Shown: positions 10,105 to 19,980, counted from the first letter of the stretch. The stretch is 64,000 bases of DNA from Pseudomonas cichorii (GCF_015471405.1 NZ_BLVZ01000008.1:248001-312000); one strand, 5' to 3'. Translations and numbers: made by a program. Notes: generated by a model not told the origin, from the letters alone.

Positions 10105-10590
10105 TTACTGCACGGTTGGCGTTTCGCCAGCTTCCTGCATGCGTTGCAGCTCTTGAGCGTACAGCGCATCGAAGTTCACCGGGGACAGCATCAGCGCTGG
10201 GAACGAACCACGAACAACCAGGTTGTCGATCGCTTCGCGAGCGTAAGGGAACAGCAGGTTCGGGCAGAACGCGCCCAGGGTGTGGCTCAGCGAAGCATCG
10301 TCCAGACCTTTGATCAGGAAGATACCGGCTTGCTGGACTTCAACGATGAATGCAACTTCGTCGCCGTTGTTGACGGTCACGGACAAGGTCAGCACCACTT
10401 CGTAGAAATCGCCTTCCAGCGGCTTCTGACGGGTATTGAGGTCCAGGCTTACGCTAGGAGTCCACTCCTGACGGAAGATCGCAGGGCTTTTTGGCGCTTC
10501 GAACGACAGGTCGCGAACATAAATACGTTGCAAGGAAAACTGAGGAGAGTTCTCTTCGTTGGTAACGCCGTTGGTCGATTGTTCGGTCAT
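10105..10590 (-). CDS. secB: Protein-export chaperone SecB
   Basis: SecB keeps preproteins unfolded and hands them to SecA. The 161-residue length and the signatures [14 protein letters not shown] near residue 18 and [12 protein letters not shown] near residue 113 are diagnostic. The gene lies downstream of grxC and the rhodanese gene on the same strand, the usual gammaproteobacterial order. Confidence 0.97.
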   Translation of the reverse strand: MTEQSTNGVTNEENSPQFSLQRIYVRDLSFEAPKSPAIFRQEWTPSVSLDLNTRQKPLEGDFYEVVLTLSVTVNNGDEVAFIVEVQQAGIFLIKGLDDASLSHTLGAFCPNLLFPYAREAIDNLVVRGSFPALMLSPVNFDALYAQELQRMQEAGETPTVQ

Positions 10591-10627
10591 GTCGAATCCT
10601 TATGAAAAATAGGGTGTGAAGTTGAAC

Positions 10628-10882
10628 TCAGTTTTCCAGCCACTGGTCGAGCTTGCCTGCGCGCTCAAGGGCAAAGAGGTCGTCGCAACCGCCGACATGC
10701 CTGGAACCGATCCAGATCTGCGGCACTGAGGTACGACCGGCCTTTGCGACCATCTCAGCGCGAACCTGCGGTTTGCCATCGACTCTTATCTCGTTAAAGG
10801 CAACTCTCTTGCTTTGCAGCAACTGCTTGGCGCGTGTGCAATAGGGGCAATAGTCGCTGGAGTAGACGATGACTTCAGGCAT
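10628..10882 (-). CDS. grxC: Glutaredoxin 3
   Basis: The 84-residue protein is a class I glutaredoxin with the redox motif Cys-Pro-Tyr-Cys at residues 12-15, the Thr-Ser-Val-Pro-Gln cis-proline loop and the Gly-Gly-Cys-Asp-Asp glutathione-binding turn. It reduces disulphides using glutathione. The start codon follows the stop of the rhodanese gene by one base, indicating an operon with it and secB. Confidence 0.95.
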   Translation of the reverse strand: MPEVIVYSSDYCPYCTRAKQLLQSKRVAFNEIRVDGKPQVRAEMVAKAGRTSVPQIWIGSRHVGGCDDLFALERAGKLDQWLEN

Positions 10883-10883
10883 T

Positions 10884-11297
10884 TCATTTCACCAAAGGCA
10901 AGTTATCGGCGCGCCAGCTGGAGATACCGCCAGACAATTTGGCCGCCTTGAAACCCGACTTCAGAAGCTCGCGGGCTGTGCTACCTGCATGCTGCCCGAA
11001 TGCATCGACTATGATCAACGTCTTGTCCTTGTGTTTTTGCAGTTCGGAAGTGCGGGTGAGCACTTTGTCCTGCGGAAAATTCAAGGAGCCAACGATATGG
11101 CCTGTCGCAAAATCCTTGGTGGAGCGCACGTCGATGACCACGCCCTGGTCGCTGTTGACCAGAGCTGTCAGCTCGCGCGTGCTCAGGCTGCGACCGCCCT
11201 TGCTCAATTCATAGGCAATCAGCAGGGCCAGCAGAATGAAGAAAGCACCGGTGATCAGGTAGTGGTTAGTGGCGAATTCAAGCAGATGAGCAACCAT
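10884..11297 (-). CDS. Membrane-anchored rhodanese-like protein lacking the active-site Cys
   Basis: The start at 11297 gives 137 residues, with a hydrophobic helix at about residues 14-32 followed by a rhodanese domain (Gly-Val-Val-Ile-Asp-Val-Arg-Ser, Ala-Gly-Ser-Thr-Ala-Arg-Glu-Leu, Leu-Ser-Gly-Gly-Ile-Ser-Ser-Trp). It is the YibN type that sits next to grxC and secB. The active-site loop reads Asp-Ala-Phe-Gly-Gln-His-Ala-Gly and contains no cysteine, so sulphur transfer by the usual mechanism is not expected. It probably acts as a binding module. Confidence 0.88.
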   Translation of the reverse strand: MVAHLLEFATNHYLITGAFFILLALLIAYELSKGGRSLSTRELTALVNSDQGVVIDVRSTKDFATGHIVGSLNFPQDKVLTRTSELQKHKDKTLIIVDAFGQHAGSTARELLKSGFKAAKLSGGISSWRADNLPLVK

Positions 11298-11443
11298 CAG
11301 TAGGTTCCAGGGCGTTAAAATGTCGGCCAGTATACACAGCACCCATGGAGGGCCAAAGTCCGTGCGGCAGTGACGCCGTTTGAACTTGCCCTTAAAATGC
11401 GGATCTTTTTTGTACTTTCTTTAACCAGCCTCGAGTGGGTTCT

Positions 11444-12976
11444 ATGACTGCCACCCCAAAACCTCTGGTCCTTATCATCCTGGATGGCTTCGGACACAGC
11501 GAAAACCCTGAAGGCAACGCCATTCTGGCAGCCAAGATGCCAGTCATGGATCGCCTCTATGCATCCATGCCTCACGGCCTGATTTCAGGTTCGGGTATGG
11601 ATGTGGGTCTGCCGGACGGGCAAATGGGCAACTCCGAAGTCGGCCATATGAACCTGGGTGCCGGGCGTGTGGTTTATCAGGACTTCACTCGGGTGACCAA
11701 AGCCATCCGCGACGGCGAGTTCTTCGAGAACCCGACCATCTGCAAGGCCGTGGACAAGGCTGTCGAAGCCGGCAAGGCCGTCCATATCCTGGGCCTGCTG
11801 TCTGACGGCGGCGTTCACAGCCACCAGGATCATCTGGTCGCCATGGCCGAACTGGCTGTAAAGCGTGGCGCCGACAAGATCTACCTGCATGCCTTCCTCG
11901 ATGGCCGCGATACACCGCCGCGCAGCGCGAAAAGCTCCCTTGAGCTGATGGACGAAGCCTTCGCTCGCCTGGGCAAGGGCCGTACTGCAACCATCATTGG
12001 TCGCTACTTCGCCATGGACCGCGACAATCGCTGGGACCGCGTGTCCACCGCCTACAACCTGATTGTCGACAGCACGGCCGAATTCCAGGCAGAAACCGGC
12101 GTTGCCGGGCTGGAAGCCGCCTATGCACGCGAGGAGAACGACGAATTCGTCAAGGCCACGCGCATCGGTGAGCCCGTCAAGGTCGAAGACGGCGATGCCG
12201 TAGTCTTCATGAACTTCCGCGCCGACCGTGCCCGCGAGCTGACCCGCGTCTTCGTCGAAGACGATTTCAAGGACTTCGAGCGCGCCCGTCAGCCGAAGGT
12301 CAACTACGTCATGCTGACCCAATACGCCGCCAGCATTCCTGCACCATCGGCATTCGCTGCCGGCAGCCTGAAAAACGTGCTGGGCCAGTACCTGGCCGAT
12401 AACGGCAAGACGCAACTGCGCATCGCCGAGACCGAGAAGTACGCACACGTCACCTTCTTCTTCTCCGGTGGCCGCGAAGAGCCGTTCCCGGGCGAAGAGC
12501 GCATTCTGATTCCGTCGCCGAAAGTCGCCACTTACGACCTGCAACCGGAAATGAGCGCACCGGAAGTCACCGACAAGATTGTCGACGCTATCGAGAACCA
12601 GCGTTATGACGTCATCGTCGTCAACTATGCCAACGGCGACATGGTTGGCCATAGCGGCGTCATGGCAGCGGCGATCAAGGCCGTGGAATGCCTGGACCTG
12701 TGTGTCGGTCGCATCACCGATGCTCTGGAAAAGGTCGGCGGCGAAGCACTGATTACCGCAGACCATGGCAACGTCGAGCAGATGACCGATGACTCCACAG
12801 GTCAGGCTCACACTGCACACACTTCAGAGCCGGTGCCTTTCATCTACTTTGGCAAACGCCAGTTGAAAGTCCGTGAAGGCGGCGTCCTGGCCGATGTCGC
12901 GCCGACCCTGCTGCACCTGATGGATCTGGAAAAACCGCAAGAGATGACCGGTCACTCGATCCTGGTCGCGGAGTAA
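11444..12976 (+). CDS. gpmI: 2,3-bisphosphoglycerate-independent phosphoglycerate mutase
   Basis: The enzyme interconverts 3- and 2-phosphoglycerate in glycolysis and gluconeogenesis. The ATG at 11444 gives 510 residues, the normal size; an in-frame GTG at 11435 is less likely. Metal and catalytic motifs are present: [15 protein letters not shown] near residue 12, Asn-Ser-Glu-Val-Gly-His with the catalytic Ser, [10 protein letters not shown], and near the C-terminus Thr-Ala-Asp-His-Gly-Asn-Val-Glu and Ala-His-Thr-Ser. The gene is divergent from the rhodanese-grxC-secB operon, with 146 bases between. Confidence 0.97.
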   Translation: MTATPKPLVLIILDGFGHSENPEGNAILAAKMPVMDRLYASMPHGLISGSGMDVGLPDGQMGNSEVGHMNLGAGRVVYQDFTRVTKAIRDGEFFENPTICKAVDKAVEAGKAVHILGLLSDGGVHSHQDHLVAMAELAVKRGADKIYLHAFLDGRDTPPRSAKSSLELMDEAFARLGKGRTATIIGRYFAMDRDNRWDRVSTAYNLIVDSTAEFQAETGVAGLEAAYAREENDEFVKATRIGEPVKVEDGDAVVFMNFRADRARELTRVFVEDDFKDFERARQPKVNYVMLTQYAASIPAPSAFAAGSLKNVLGQYLADNGKTQLRIAETEKYAHVTFFFSGGREEPFPGEERILIPSPKVATYDLQPEMSAPEVTDKIVDAIENQRYDVIVVNYANGDMVGHSGVMAAAIKAVECLDLCVGRITDALEKVGGEALITADHGNVEQMTDDSTGQAHTAHTSEPVPFIYFGKRQLKVREGGVLADVAPTLLHLMDLEKPQEMTGHSILVAE

Positions 12977-12985
12977 AAGGCTCTG

Positions 12986-13022
12986 AACCGGCATTTCGAC
13001 ATCAGACAATGCCGGTTTTTTA
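12986..13022 (+). terminator. Intrinsic terminator after gpmI
   Basis: AACCGGCATT pairs with AATGCCGGTT across a 12-base loop and is followed by a T run. A second GC hairpin (GGCCCC with GGGGC) and T tract at 13029-13063 may back it up. Confidence 0.85.
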
Positions 13023-13129
13023 TGTATCAGGCCCCAAAGCAGTGGCTGCGGGGCGTTTTTTTTGTGCCGTATGGCGGGCATACTAGGCCTGTCATTTTTT
13101 CTCACAATTCCTCGGTATCGCCCACCCTC

Positions 13130-14422
13130 ATGCTCCGCGCCTTGATTGCCCTTGTTCTGATTTGCCTGCTCAATCCGGCGTTCGCCGATGATGAGCGTGC
13201 GCAAACCCAAAAACAGATCGACGCTGCGCGTCAGGATGTTGCCGAGCTGCAGAAAGTCCTGAACAAGCTTCAGGAAGAGAAAGCGGGCGTCCAGAAGGAC
13301 CTTCGCACCACCGAAACCGAAATGGGTAAGCTGGAAAAGCAGGTCGAGGTCCTGCAAAAGGAACTAAAAAAGACCGAAACCGAGCTCCAGCGGCTCGACA
13401 GTGAGAAAAAAAAACTCAACACCGCTCGCGCTGAGCAACAACGCCTGATCGCCATCCAGGCCCGCGCCGCCTATCAGAGTGGCCGGCAGGAATACCTGAA
13501 ACTGCTGCTCAACCAGCAGAACCCCGAGAAATTCGCCCGCACCCTCACCTATTACGACTACATCAGCCAGGCTCGGCTGACCCAGTTGAAAAACTTCAAT
13601 GAAACCCTGCGCCAGCTGGCCGGTGTCGAAAAAGACATCGACCTTCAGCAAGCACAGTTGCTGGTTCAGAAAAGCAACCTGGACAGCCAGAGCGAAGAAC
13701 TGGCCAAAGTACGCCAGGAACGTCAGCAAGCGCTGGCCAAGCTCAACCAGGACTACAAGGCGCGGGATCAGAAACTCCAGGCGCGCCAGCAGGATCAGGC
13801 CGATCTGGCTAAAGTGCTGAAGACCATCGAGGAAACCCTCGCCCGTCAGGCGCGTGAGGCCGAGGAAGCAAGGCAGAAAGCACTGGTTGCCGCCCGCGAA
13901 GCCGAAGAGCAACGCCAGCGTGCGGCCAGCAGCAGAAATACTGATGAACCCACGCCCAGGCGCCCAGTCAAAGCTCCCGGCGCACTTGTTTCCAGCTCTG
14001 GCGCGTCTTATGGCGGCGCCTTTGCCGAAGCCAAGGGAAAACTTCCATGGCCTGTCGATGGTCGATTGCTTGCCCGCTTCGGCGAAGCACGTGGAGATGA
14101 CGAGCGGACCAAGTGGGACGGCGTGATGATCAGCGCGGGTGCCGGAAGCCAGGTCCATGCCGTGCATGGCGGTCGCGTGGTTTTCGCTGACTGGTTGCGC
14201 GGCGCCGGTCTTCTGGTCATTCTCGACCATGGCAACGGATATCTGAGCCTGTATGGTCACAACCAGAGCCTGCTCAAGTCGGCAGGCGACATCGTGAAGG
14301 CCGGTGAGGCAATATCCACCGTAGGCAATAGCGGCGGTCAAGACACATCAGCGTTGTATTTTGCTATTCGTCAGCAGGGTCGCCCAAGCGATCCAGCCCA
14401 ATGGTGCCGCACTCAAGGATAA
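13130..14422 (+). CDS. envC: Murein hydrolase activator EnvC-like, M23-type C-terminus
   Basis: The ATG at 13130 opens a signal peptide (Leu-Arg-Ala-Leu-Ile-Ala-Leu-Val-Leu-Ile-Cys-Leu-Leu-Asn-Pro-Ala-Phe-Ala), so the upstream 36 residues of the open frame are not used. After cleavage there is a long coiled coil (about residues 20-270, rich in Gln, Lys, Glu and Leu), a Pro linker, and a LytM/M23 domain from about 310. The metal site is degenerate: Lys-Trp-Asp-Gly-Val-Met replaces the usual His-x-Gly-x-Asp, which fits EnvC-type activators of amidases rather than an active peptidase. It sits between gpmI and ctpA, the conserved order. Confidence 0.93.
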   Translation: MLRALIALVLICLLNPAFADDERAQTQKQIDAARQDVAELQKVLNKLQEEKAGVQKDLRTTETEMGKLEKQVEVLQKELKKTETELQRLDSEKKKLNTARAEQQRLIAIQARAAYQSGRQEYLKLLLNQQNPEKFARTLTYYDYISQARLTQLKNFNETLRQLAGVEKDIDLQQAQLLVQKSNLDSQSEELAKVRQERQQALAKLNQDYKARDQKLQARQQDQADLAKVLKTIEETLARQAREAEEARQKALVAAREAEEQRQRAASSRNTDEPTPRRPVKAPGALVSSSGASYGGAFAEAKGKLPWPVDGRLLARFGEARGDDERTKWDGVMISAGAGSQVHAVHGGRVVFADWLRGAGLLVILDHGNGYLSLYGHNQSLLKSAGDIVKAGEAISTVGNSGGQDTSALYFAIRQQGRPSDPAQWCRTQG

Positions 14423-14455
14423 GTCGGCCCCAATATCTGTAGGAGTTCGTTAGAC

Positions 14456-15784
14456 ATGCTGCATTTGTCCCGCCTCACCTCGCTGACCCTGGCTATCGCC
14501 ATCGTTATTGGCTCGCCTCTGGCCCAAGCGGCCGAAAAAGCCACGCCAGCACCAGCGCCAGCAGCTGTCGCGCCCGCCAACGCCAAGGCGCCGCTGCCGC
14601 TCGATGAGCTGCGCACCTTCGCCGAAGTCATGGATCGGGTCAAAGCCGCCTATGTCGAACCTGTGGACGACAAGACCCTACTGGAAAACGCCATCAAAGG
14701 CATGCTCAGCAATCTTGATCCGCACTCGGCCTATCTCGGGCCAGAGGACTTCCAGGAGTTGCAGGAAAGCACCAGCGGCGAGTTCGGCGGCCTGGGCATA
14801 GAGGTTGGCGTCGAGGACGGTTTCGTCAAAGTGGTTTCGCCCATTGACGACACTCCGGCCTCCAAGGCGGGCATCGAGGCAGGCGACCTGATCGTCAAGA
14901 TCAACGGCGCACCGACCCAAGGTCAGACCATGCAGGAAGCGGTCGACAAGATGCGGGGCAAGATCGGTGAAAAGATCACCCTGACGCTGGTACGCGATGG
15001 CGGCACGCCATTCGACGTGACGCTGGCGCGGGCCACCATTCAGGTCAAGAGCGTCAAGGCGCAGATGCTGGAGAACGGCTACGGCTATATCCGCATCACC
15101 CAGTTCCAGGTCAAGACCGGCGATGAAGTCGGCAAGGCGCTGGCCAAGCTGCGCAAGGACAACGGCAAGAAGATGAGCGGTCTGATCCTCGACCTGCGCA
15201 ATAACCCGGGCGGCGTGCTGCAATCGGCGGTTGCCGTGGCGGATCACTTCCTGACCAAGGGCCTGATCGTCTACACCAAGGGCCGTATCGCCAACTCCGA
15301 ACTGCGCTTCTCCGCCGACCCGGCAGACGCCAGCGAAGGCGCGCCTCTGGTGGTGTTGATCAACGGCGGCAGCGCCTCGGCCTCGGAGATTGTCGCCGGC
15401 GCCCTGCAGGACCAGAAACGCGCCATCCTGATGGGCACCGACAGTTTCGGCAAAGGCTCGGTGCAGACCGTCCTGCCGCTGAACAACGACCGCGCCCTGA
15501 AGATCACTACCGCGCTGTACTACACGCCTAACGGTCGCTCCATTCAGGCTCAGGGCATCAACCCGGACATCGTTGTGCGCCGCGCCAAGGTCACCAATGA
15601 AGCAGACGGCGAGAACTACAAGGAAGCCGACCTGCTCGGTCACCTGGGTAATGGCAACGGCGGTGCCGACAAGCCGACCGTCAAGGGCGGCGCAGCGGCC
15701 AAGGCCCGTCTGCAGGATGAAGACTACCAGCTCAATCAGGCCCTCAGCCTGCTCAAAGGCCTGAGTATCACCCGCGGCAACTAA
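14456..15784 (+). CDS. ctpA: Carboxyl-terminal processing protease (S41)
   Basis: This periplasmic serine protease has 442 residues. It has an N-terminal signal (cleavage near Ala-Gln-Ala-Ala), a PDZ domain around residues 105-180 (Gly-Gly-Leu-Gly-Ile-Glu-Val, Gly-Asp-Leu-Ile-Val-Lys-Ile-Asn-Gly), and an S41 catalytic core with Gly-Gly-Ser-Ala-Ser-Ala-Ser-Glu-Ile (catalytic Ser) and Phe-Gly-Lys-Gly-Ser-Val-Gln (catalytic Lys). In Pseudomonas CtpA degrades peptidoglycan cross-link hydrolases with the help of an adaptor. It follows envC by 33 bases and is 3 bases before the next gene, so all three are probably one unit. Confidence 0.95.
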   Translation: MLHLSRLTSLTLAIAIVIGSPLAQAAEKATPAPAPAAVAPANAKAPLPLDELRTFAEVMDRVKAAYVEPVDDKTLLENAIKGMLSNLDPHSAYLGPEDFQELQESTSGEFGGLGIEVGVEDGFVKVVSPIDDTPASKAGIEAGDLIVKINGAPTQGQTMQEAVDKMRGKIGEKITLTLVRDGGTPFDVTLARATIQVKSVKAQMLENGYGYIRITQFQVKTGDEVGKALAKLRKDNGKKMSGLILDLRNNPGGVLQSAVAVADHFLTKGLIVYTKGRIANSELRFSADPADASEGAPLVVLINGGSASASEIVAGALQDQKRAILMGTDSFGKGSVQTVLPLNNDRALKITTALYYTPNGRSIQAQGINPDIVVRRAKVTNEADGENYKEADLLGHLGNGNGGADKPTVKGGAAAKARLQDEDYQLNQALSLLKGLSITRGN

Positions 15785-15787
15785 GGC

Positions 15788-16570
15788 ATGCGTTTTCTCT
15801 CATGCCTGTGGCTGGCCCTCTCGCTGATCGGTGTTGCCCATGCAGCACCCGACAGCGAGAAGGCCAGGCCGTCCTCCGCCTATCTGAGCCTGATCATCGA
15901 CGATCTGGGCCAGAACCCGGCGCGTGACAGTCGCACCCTTGCCCTGCCCGGCCCCGTGACGTTGGCGATCATGCCCGACACGCCTCATGCCACCGACTTC
16001 GCCAGACAGGCACACGCTGCCGGCAAGACCGTCATGCTGCACATGCCAATGGACCCGGCAACCGGGCCGTATGCCTGGCATCCCGGCCTGCCGTTGCCGG
16101 AGCTTGAAAGCCGACTGAGCGCAGCACTGCTCAAGGTGCCTTATGCGGCGGGCATCAACAATCACATGGGCAGCCGCATGACCAGCGAACCAGTGGCCAT
16201 GGCCTGGCTCATGGAAGAATTGCAGCGGCGGCACATGTTCTTTGTCGACAGCCGCACCAGCGCCAAAACCGTTGCGGCAGCCGCGGCACAACGTATCGGC
16301 CTGGCCAGTGTGTCCCGCGATGTATTCCTGGACGATGAGCGCACAGCCGATGCCATTACCCGGCAATTGCAGATCGCGATCAAACTGGCCCACAAACAAG
16401 GATCGGTGGTCGTCATAGGCCATCCTTATCCTGTAACCCTGGATGTCCTGGAGCGGGAACTGCCCAGGCTCAAGGCGCAGGGCATCGAATGGATCGAGCT
16501 GCGCCACATGATCAGCGAGAGGGGCAATAAAGCCATGGCCGGGCACGGAAAAGATGGCTTGTACCGCTGA
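15788..16570 (+). CDS. Divergent polysaccharide deacetylase family protein (YibQ-like)
   Basis: A signal peptide (Met-Arg-Phe-Leu-Ser-Cys-Leu-Trp-Leu-Ala-Leu-Ser) precedes a domain of the divergent polysaccharide deacetylase family: LIIDDLGQN near residue 35, His-Met-Pro-Met-Asp, Gly-Ile-Asn-Asn-His-Met-Gly-Ser, Phe-Phe-Val-Asp-Ser-Arg-Thr and Val-Val-Ile-Gly-His-Pro-Tyr. The conserved Asp-Asp and His residues suggest a metal site, but activity is unproven in the family. It directly follows ctpA with 3 bases between, as is usual in gammaproteobacteria. Confidence 0.92.
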   Translation: MRFLSCLWLALSLIGVAHAAPDSEKARPSSAYLSLIIDDLGQNPARDSRTLALPGPVTLAIMPDTPHATDFARQAHAAGKTVMLHMPMDPATGPYAWHPGLPLPELESRLSAALLKVPYAAGINNHMGSRMTSEPVAMAWLMEELQRRHMFFVDSRTSAKTVAAAAAQRIGLASVSRDVFLDDERTADAITRQLQIAIKLAHKQGSVVVIGHPYPVTLDVLERELPRLKAQGIEWIELRHMISERGNKAMAGHGKDGLYR

Positions 16571-16712
16571 TTCCCGTCCTGACCGGCTTCGACTTTTCCA
16601 CACTGGCTGTAGGCTCCGCCTGCTTTAAATGTCTCCCGCCGTTACTGCCTTGATAACAGCGTCAGCCCCCGATTAAAGGGACTGATCTCCATGTCGTTAT
16701 CAAGGAAGAAAC

Positions 16713-18209
16713 ATGAATCTCAGCATTTTCACTGCCGCGTGCTGCATCGTCAGCCTGCTGTACTTGCCCGGCCATGCCACCGCCCACGATCATGGCGAAG
16801 GCCTGCTTGCTCTTGCCCCGTCCAGAGTCCTGCTTAACGCGGACGGCCAGAACAATCGCTGGAACGGCATCGGTCGCATCAAGAGCCGAAAAGGTTCGCA
16901 CTGCACTGCGACGTTAATCGATACACGCAGCAGCGGCAGCCCGGTCGAAGCGCCTGCCTATCTGCTTACCAATGGCCACTGCATCTCCCGACGCAACGGG
17001 CTCATCATCACCGATGCTGAAATCGAGGGCACGGTCGAGTTCAACTTTTTCACTGACAGCACTGTGTACAGCTATCCACTGAAGCGTGTGCGCTGGAGCA
17101 GCATGCAAGGCGTGGATCTGGCGATTGTCGAGTTGCAGCCGACGCTCGGGGAACTGATCGCTGACGGCATCCAGCCACTCAGGCTCACCAACCAGATGCC
17201 GGAAGATGGCCGCGATATCCTGTCGATTGGCGCCCCTCTCTATATAGGCACAGGCCATCTGCGCATGGCGGCATGTGTTCATCAGTCTTCGGGGGAAATC
17301 CTGCAACAGCCCTGGGTCTGGCGCCACACGGTCAGCAATCAGTGCAAGGACATCGCCAAGGGCTCATCCGGGAGCCCTTTGCTGACCCGTGACACCCTTG
17401 AAATGTTCGCGGTATTGAATCTCACCAACCAGCCATCACCAGAGAGCTTTGCGATTGAGCGTGGCATGGAGTTTCCACCCGGCTTCCCGCCACAGGCGCC
17501 CGACAGTAACTTTGGCAGCCCGGTCACCCGCCTGAACGAATGCTTTATCGACGGCGAGCTCAACACCGATCCCCAGCAGTGCAGGCTATTTCCTGCACAC
17601 TCGATCATCTTTGAAAAACCACCCAGGCAATACGTAAAAGTGCGGCTGGACGCACAGGGTAATGAGGTTTATCCGGGATGGAATCTGAAATTCACTGTGG
17701 ATAAACCCTTCTATCGCTACAAGAAGGTCGATTCGCCACTGCAATGTGAAAACCCGGTGGGCTACAGCCACACCATCGCCTCGCAGGACGCCAGCATTGA
17801 TGACCCTGTCGACCGACAGATCGGCATCAACTGGCTATGTATTGTCGGGGTAACGTCAGCCGATGAGCGACCCAGCCACGGCATGATGCGCAACACACTG
17901 ACACTGGCTGTGGAGTTGCAAGCAGCAGGCCCGACAAGCGAGCCGCGAGTGCATATCGAAAAGAACCGGTTCGGTTCTTATGAGATCAACTGGCTGCGTG
18001 ATTCCGGTGGCCTGATTGACCGCTACACCGTGAAGATCGGCCCTCCCGCGAAAACAGACTGCGCCGACCCGCAAGGTTTCAAAAGGCTCTTGGGCAGCAA
18101 TCTGGTGCTGCGCAGGAAATCACTGCCAATAAAAATCTGCACCTACGCCCATGATGTCAACGGCCAGCGCTCCAGCGTGCGCGAGGACATTGTGTCCGTG
18201 ACCGAGTGA
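16713..18209 (+). CDS. Exported trypsin-like serine protease, 498 aa
   Basis: A signal peptide ends near Ala-Thr-Ala-His. The catalytic triad of a chymotrypsin-fold protease can be read: Leu-Thr-Asn-Gly-His-Cys (His, about residue 89), Gly-Val-Asp-Leu-Ala-Ile-Val (Asp, about 132) and Lys-Gly-Ser-Ser-Gly-Ser-Pro-Leu (Ser, about 222). The second half, after residue 300, is a beta-rich part resembling a fibronectin-type domain (Pro-Arg-Val-His-Ile-Glu-Lys, Asp-Arg-Tyr-Thr-Val-Lys-Ile). Several Cys pairs suggest an extracellular location. It stands alone between the ctpA operon and the convergent binding-protein gene. Confidence 0.85.
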   Translation: MNLSIFTAACCIVSLLYLPGHATAHDHGEGLLALAPSRVLLNADGQNNRWNGIGRIKSRKGSHCTATLIDTRSSGSPVEAPAYLLTNGHCISRRNGLIITDAEIEGTVEFNFFTDSTVYSYPLKRVRWSSMQGVDLAIVELQPTLGELIADGIQPLRLTNQMPEDGRDILSIGAPLYIGTGHLRMAACVHQSSGEILQQPWVWRHTVSNQCKDIAKGSSGSPLLTRDTLEMFAVLNLTNQPSPESFAIERGMEFPPGFPPQAPDSNFGSPVTRLNECFIDGELNTDPQQCRLFPAHSIIFEKPPRQYVKVRLDAQGNEVYPGWNLKFTVDKPFYRYKKVDSPLQCENPVGYSHTIASQDASIDDPVDRQIGINWLCIVGVTSADERPSHGMMRNTLTLAVELQAAGPTSEPRVHIEKNRFGSYEINWLRDSGGLIDRYTVKIGPPAKTDCADPQGFKRLLGSNLVLRRKSLPIKICTYAHDVNGQRSSVREDIVSVTE

Positions 18210-18213
18210 GGCG

Positions 18214-18969
18214 TTATTGATAGCGCGCCTGAACCTTGTCGACCCAGCCTTCGGCGCGCATTTCATCCAGCTTCTTTTGCAGGCGTGCGACAACGTCGTC
18301 GGACGTATCCTTGTTCAACGCCAGAAACAACTCGGCTTTATGGAAGCGCAAGACCGTCTTCAAACCAGTGATGCCTTCCTGCTTGGCCAGATAGCGGCCT
18401 ACAGGATCGGCGGTGGCCCACAGATCGATCTGGCCATTGACCAGTTTTCTGGCGTTGTCCTGATCACGCAGCATCAAAACAGGGTTGAAGCCCTGGAGAG
18501 TCAGGCTTTGGGCGACCGCATCACCTTTATAGGCGCCGACCTGATAAGCCTTGGCCTGCTCCAGATCGGTCAGGGCAATCGTGCTGTCCTCACGAGCCAG
18601 CAGGACCCAGTCAACCGGGCCGATGGGGCCAACCCATTTGAATAGTTTTTCCCGCTCGGGCGTACGGACGGTGGAGAACACGCCATAACCGCGCTTCTCC
18701 AGCGCAAGCTTGTAGATACGCTCCCAAGGAAAACGCAGGGTCAGGTTGTAGCCGATACCGGCGCGCTTGAACATCTCGCGCACGATCTCGACAGCGATGC
18801 CATCGAGGTTGTTTTCCTGGGCGAAGTTCTTGCCATCGACCGCCATGTTGTAAGGCGGATAGTTTTCGGTCAGCAGAACAATCGAAGAGGCCGGCGCGTC
18901 ACTGCCCCGAGCGCTGAAACTCAGAAGAGTACTGACACCGATCAGTGCAAGAAAAAGACGTTTGAACAT
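18214..18969 (-). CDS. Periplasmic solute-binding protein family 3
   Basis: The ATG at 18969 begins Met-Phe-Lys-Arg-Leu-Phe-Leu-Ala-Leu and a signal peptide cleaved near Ser-Ala-Arg-Gly. The 251-residue protein has the SBP_bac_3 pattern (Thr-Glu-Asn-Tyr-Pro-Pro-Tyr-Asn, Gly-Ile-Ala-Val-Glu-Ile-Val-Arg-Glu-Met, Phe-Pro-Trp-Glu-Arg). The Pro-Trp-Glu-Arg type is common in orphan binding proteins of Pseudomonas. No permease or ATPase is adjacent, so it could serve a distant transporter or a sensor. The ligand is unknown. Confidence 0.85.
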   Translation of the reverse strand: MFKRLFLALIGVSTLLSFSARGSDAPASSIVLLTENYPPYNMAVDGKNFAQENNLDGIAVEIVREMFKRAGIGYNLTLRFPWERIYKLALEKRGYGVFSTVRTPEREKLFKWVGPIGPVDWVLLAREDSTIALTDLEQAKAYQVGAYKGDAVAQSLTLQGFNPVLMLRDQDNARKLVNGQIDLWATADPVGRYLAKQEGITGLKTVLRFHKAELFLALNKDTSDDVVARLQKKLDEMRAEGWVDKVQARYQ

Positions 18970-19112
18970 ATTTCGGCACTCGATCATGACAAACCCGTGC
19001 AGAGTGCCGTGATCCCATGACAGTGTCTAGCTCGGCACTTTGCAATGTCGCTTTCAGATACCTGAAACCAGAAGCTTCATGGCAGGCGGGCAAGGACTTG
19101 CCCGCCTGTGCA

Positions 19113-19883
19113 TCAGCGAACGACGATACCGCGCTGGGCCATGTAGGCCTTGGCTTCAGGCACTGTGTATTCGCCAAAGTGGAAGATGCTCGCCGCCAGA
19201 ACAGCACTCGCATGCCCTTCAATGACACCGGCAGCCAGATGCTCAAGGTTGCCGACACCACCGGATGCAATCACAGGAATCCCCAGCGCATCGCTGATCG
19301 CACGGGTAACGCCCAGATCGAAACCGTTTTTCATGCCGTCCTGGTCCATGCTGGTCAGGAGGATTTCACCGGCGCCCAGGTCTTCCATCTTTTTCGCCCA
19401 CTGCACGGCGTCCAGACCGGTCGGCTTGCGGCCACCGTGGGTAAAGATTTCCCAGCGCGGAGTTTCGCCCGGCAGGGAAACCTTCTTGGCATCGATAGCG
19501 ACCACGATGCACTGCGAGCCGAAGCGTGCAGCGGCTTCGCCGACGAACTCCGGGTTGAACACTGCCGCCGTGTTGATCGAGACCTTGTCGGCACCGGCGT
19601 TCAACAGGTTGCGGATGTCCTGAACGGTACGCACACCGCCACCGACGGTCAGCGGAATGAACACCTGGCTGGCCATGCGCTCGACGGTATGGAGCGTGGT
19701 ATCACGGCCATCGACGCTGGCGGTGATATCCAGAAAGGTGATTTCGTCAGCACCTTGCTCGTTGTAGCGACGAGCAATTTCCACCGGATCGCCCGCATCG
19801 CGGATGTTCTCGAACTTGACGCCCTTGACCACTCGACCGTTGTCGACGTCCAGGCAAGGGATGATGCGTTTGGCCAGAGCCAT
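19113..19883 (-). CDS. hisF: Imidazole glycerol phosphate synthase cyclase subunit
   Basis: HisF forms the cyclase half of the HisH-HisF enzyme and makes imidazole glycerol phosphate and AICAR from PRFAR and ammonia. The 256-residue (beta/alpha)8 barrel starts [13 protein letters not shown] with the catalytic Asp. Other signatures are Val-Gly-Gly-Gly-Val-Arg, Thr-Ser-Met-Asp-Gln-Asp-Gly (second catalytic Asp) and Ala-Ser-Gly-Gly-Val-Gly. It is the last gene of the his cluster here. Confidence 0.97.
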   Translation of the reverse strand: MALAKRIIPCLDVDNGRVVKGVKFENIRDAGDPVEIARRYNEQGADEITFLDITASVDGRDTTLHTVERMASQVFIPLTVGGGVRTVQDIRNLLNAGADKVSINTAAVFNPEFVGEAAARFGSQCIVVAIDAKKVSLPGETPRWEIFTHGGRKPTGLDAVQWAKKMEDLGAGEILLTSMDQDGMKNGFDLGVTRAISDALGIPVIASGGVGNLEHLAAGVIEGHASAVLAASIFHFGEYTVPEAKAYMAQRGIVVR

Positions 19884-19904
19884 GGGGTTATCTCCGATAA
19901 CAGC

Positions 19905-19980
19905 AGTTGCAAGCGGCAAGTTTCAAGCCGCAAGACAAAGCAGATCTGCTTCAGCTTGCGTCTTGCAGCTTATGGCTTGA
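19905..19980. repeat. Intergenic inverted repeat between hisA and hisF
   Basis: GCAAGCGGCAAGTTTCAAGC and a facing CTTGCGTCTTGCAGCTTATG form an imperfect palindrome. A related copy lies at 20725-20806. Both are in spacers of the his cluster and look like the 'AGCGGCAAGCTTCAAGC' class of Pseudomonas intergenic repeats. Confidence 0.6.

Noticed and set aside
11585..12820. 411-codon minus-strand frame opposite gpmI
   Set aside because: A shadow of gpmI; the plus-strand protein has all enzyme motifs.
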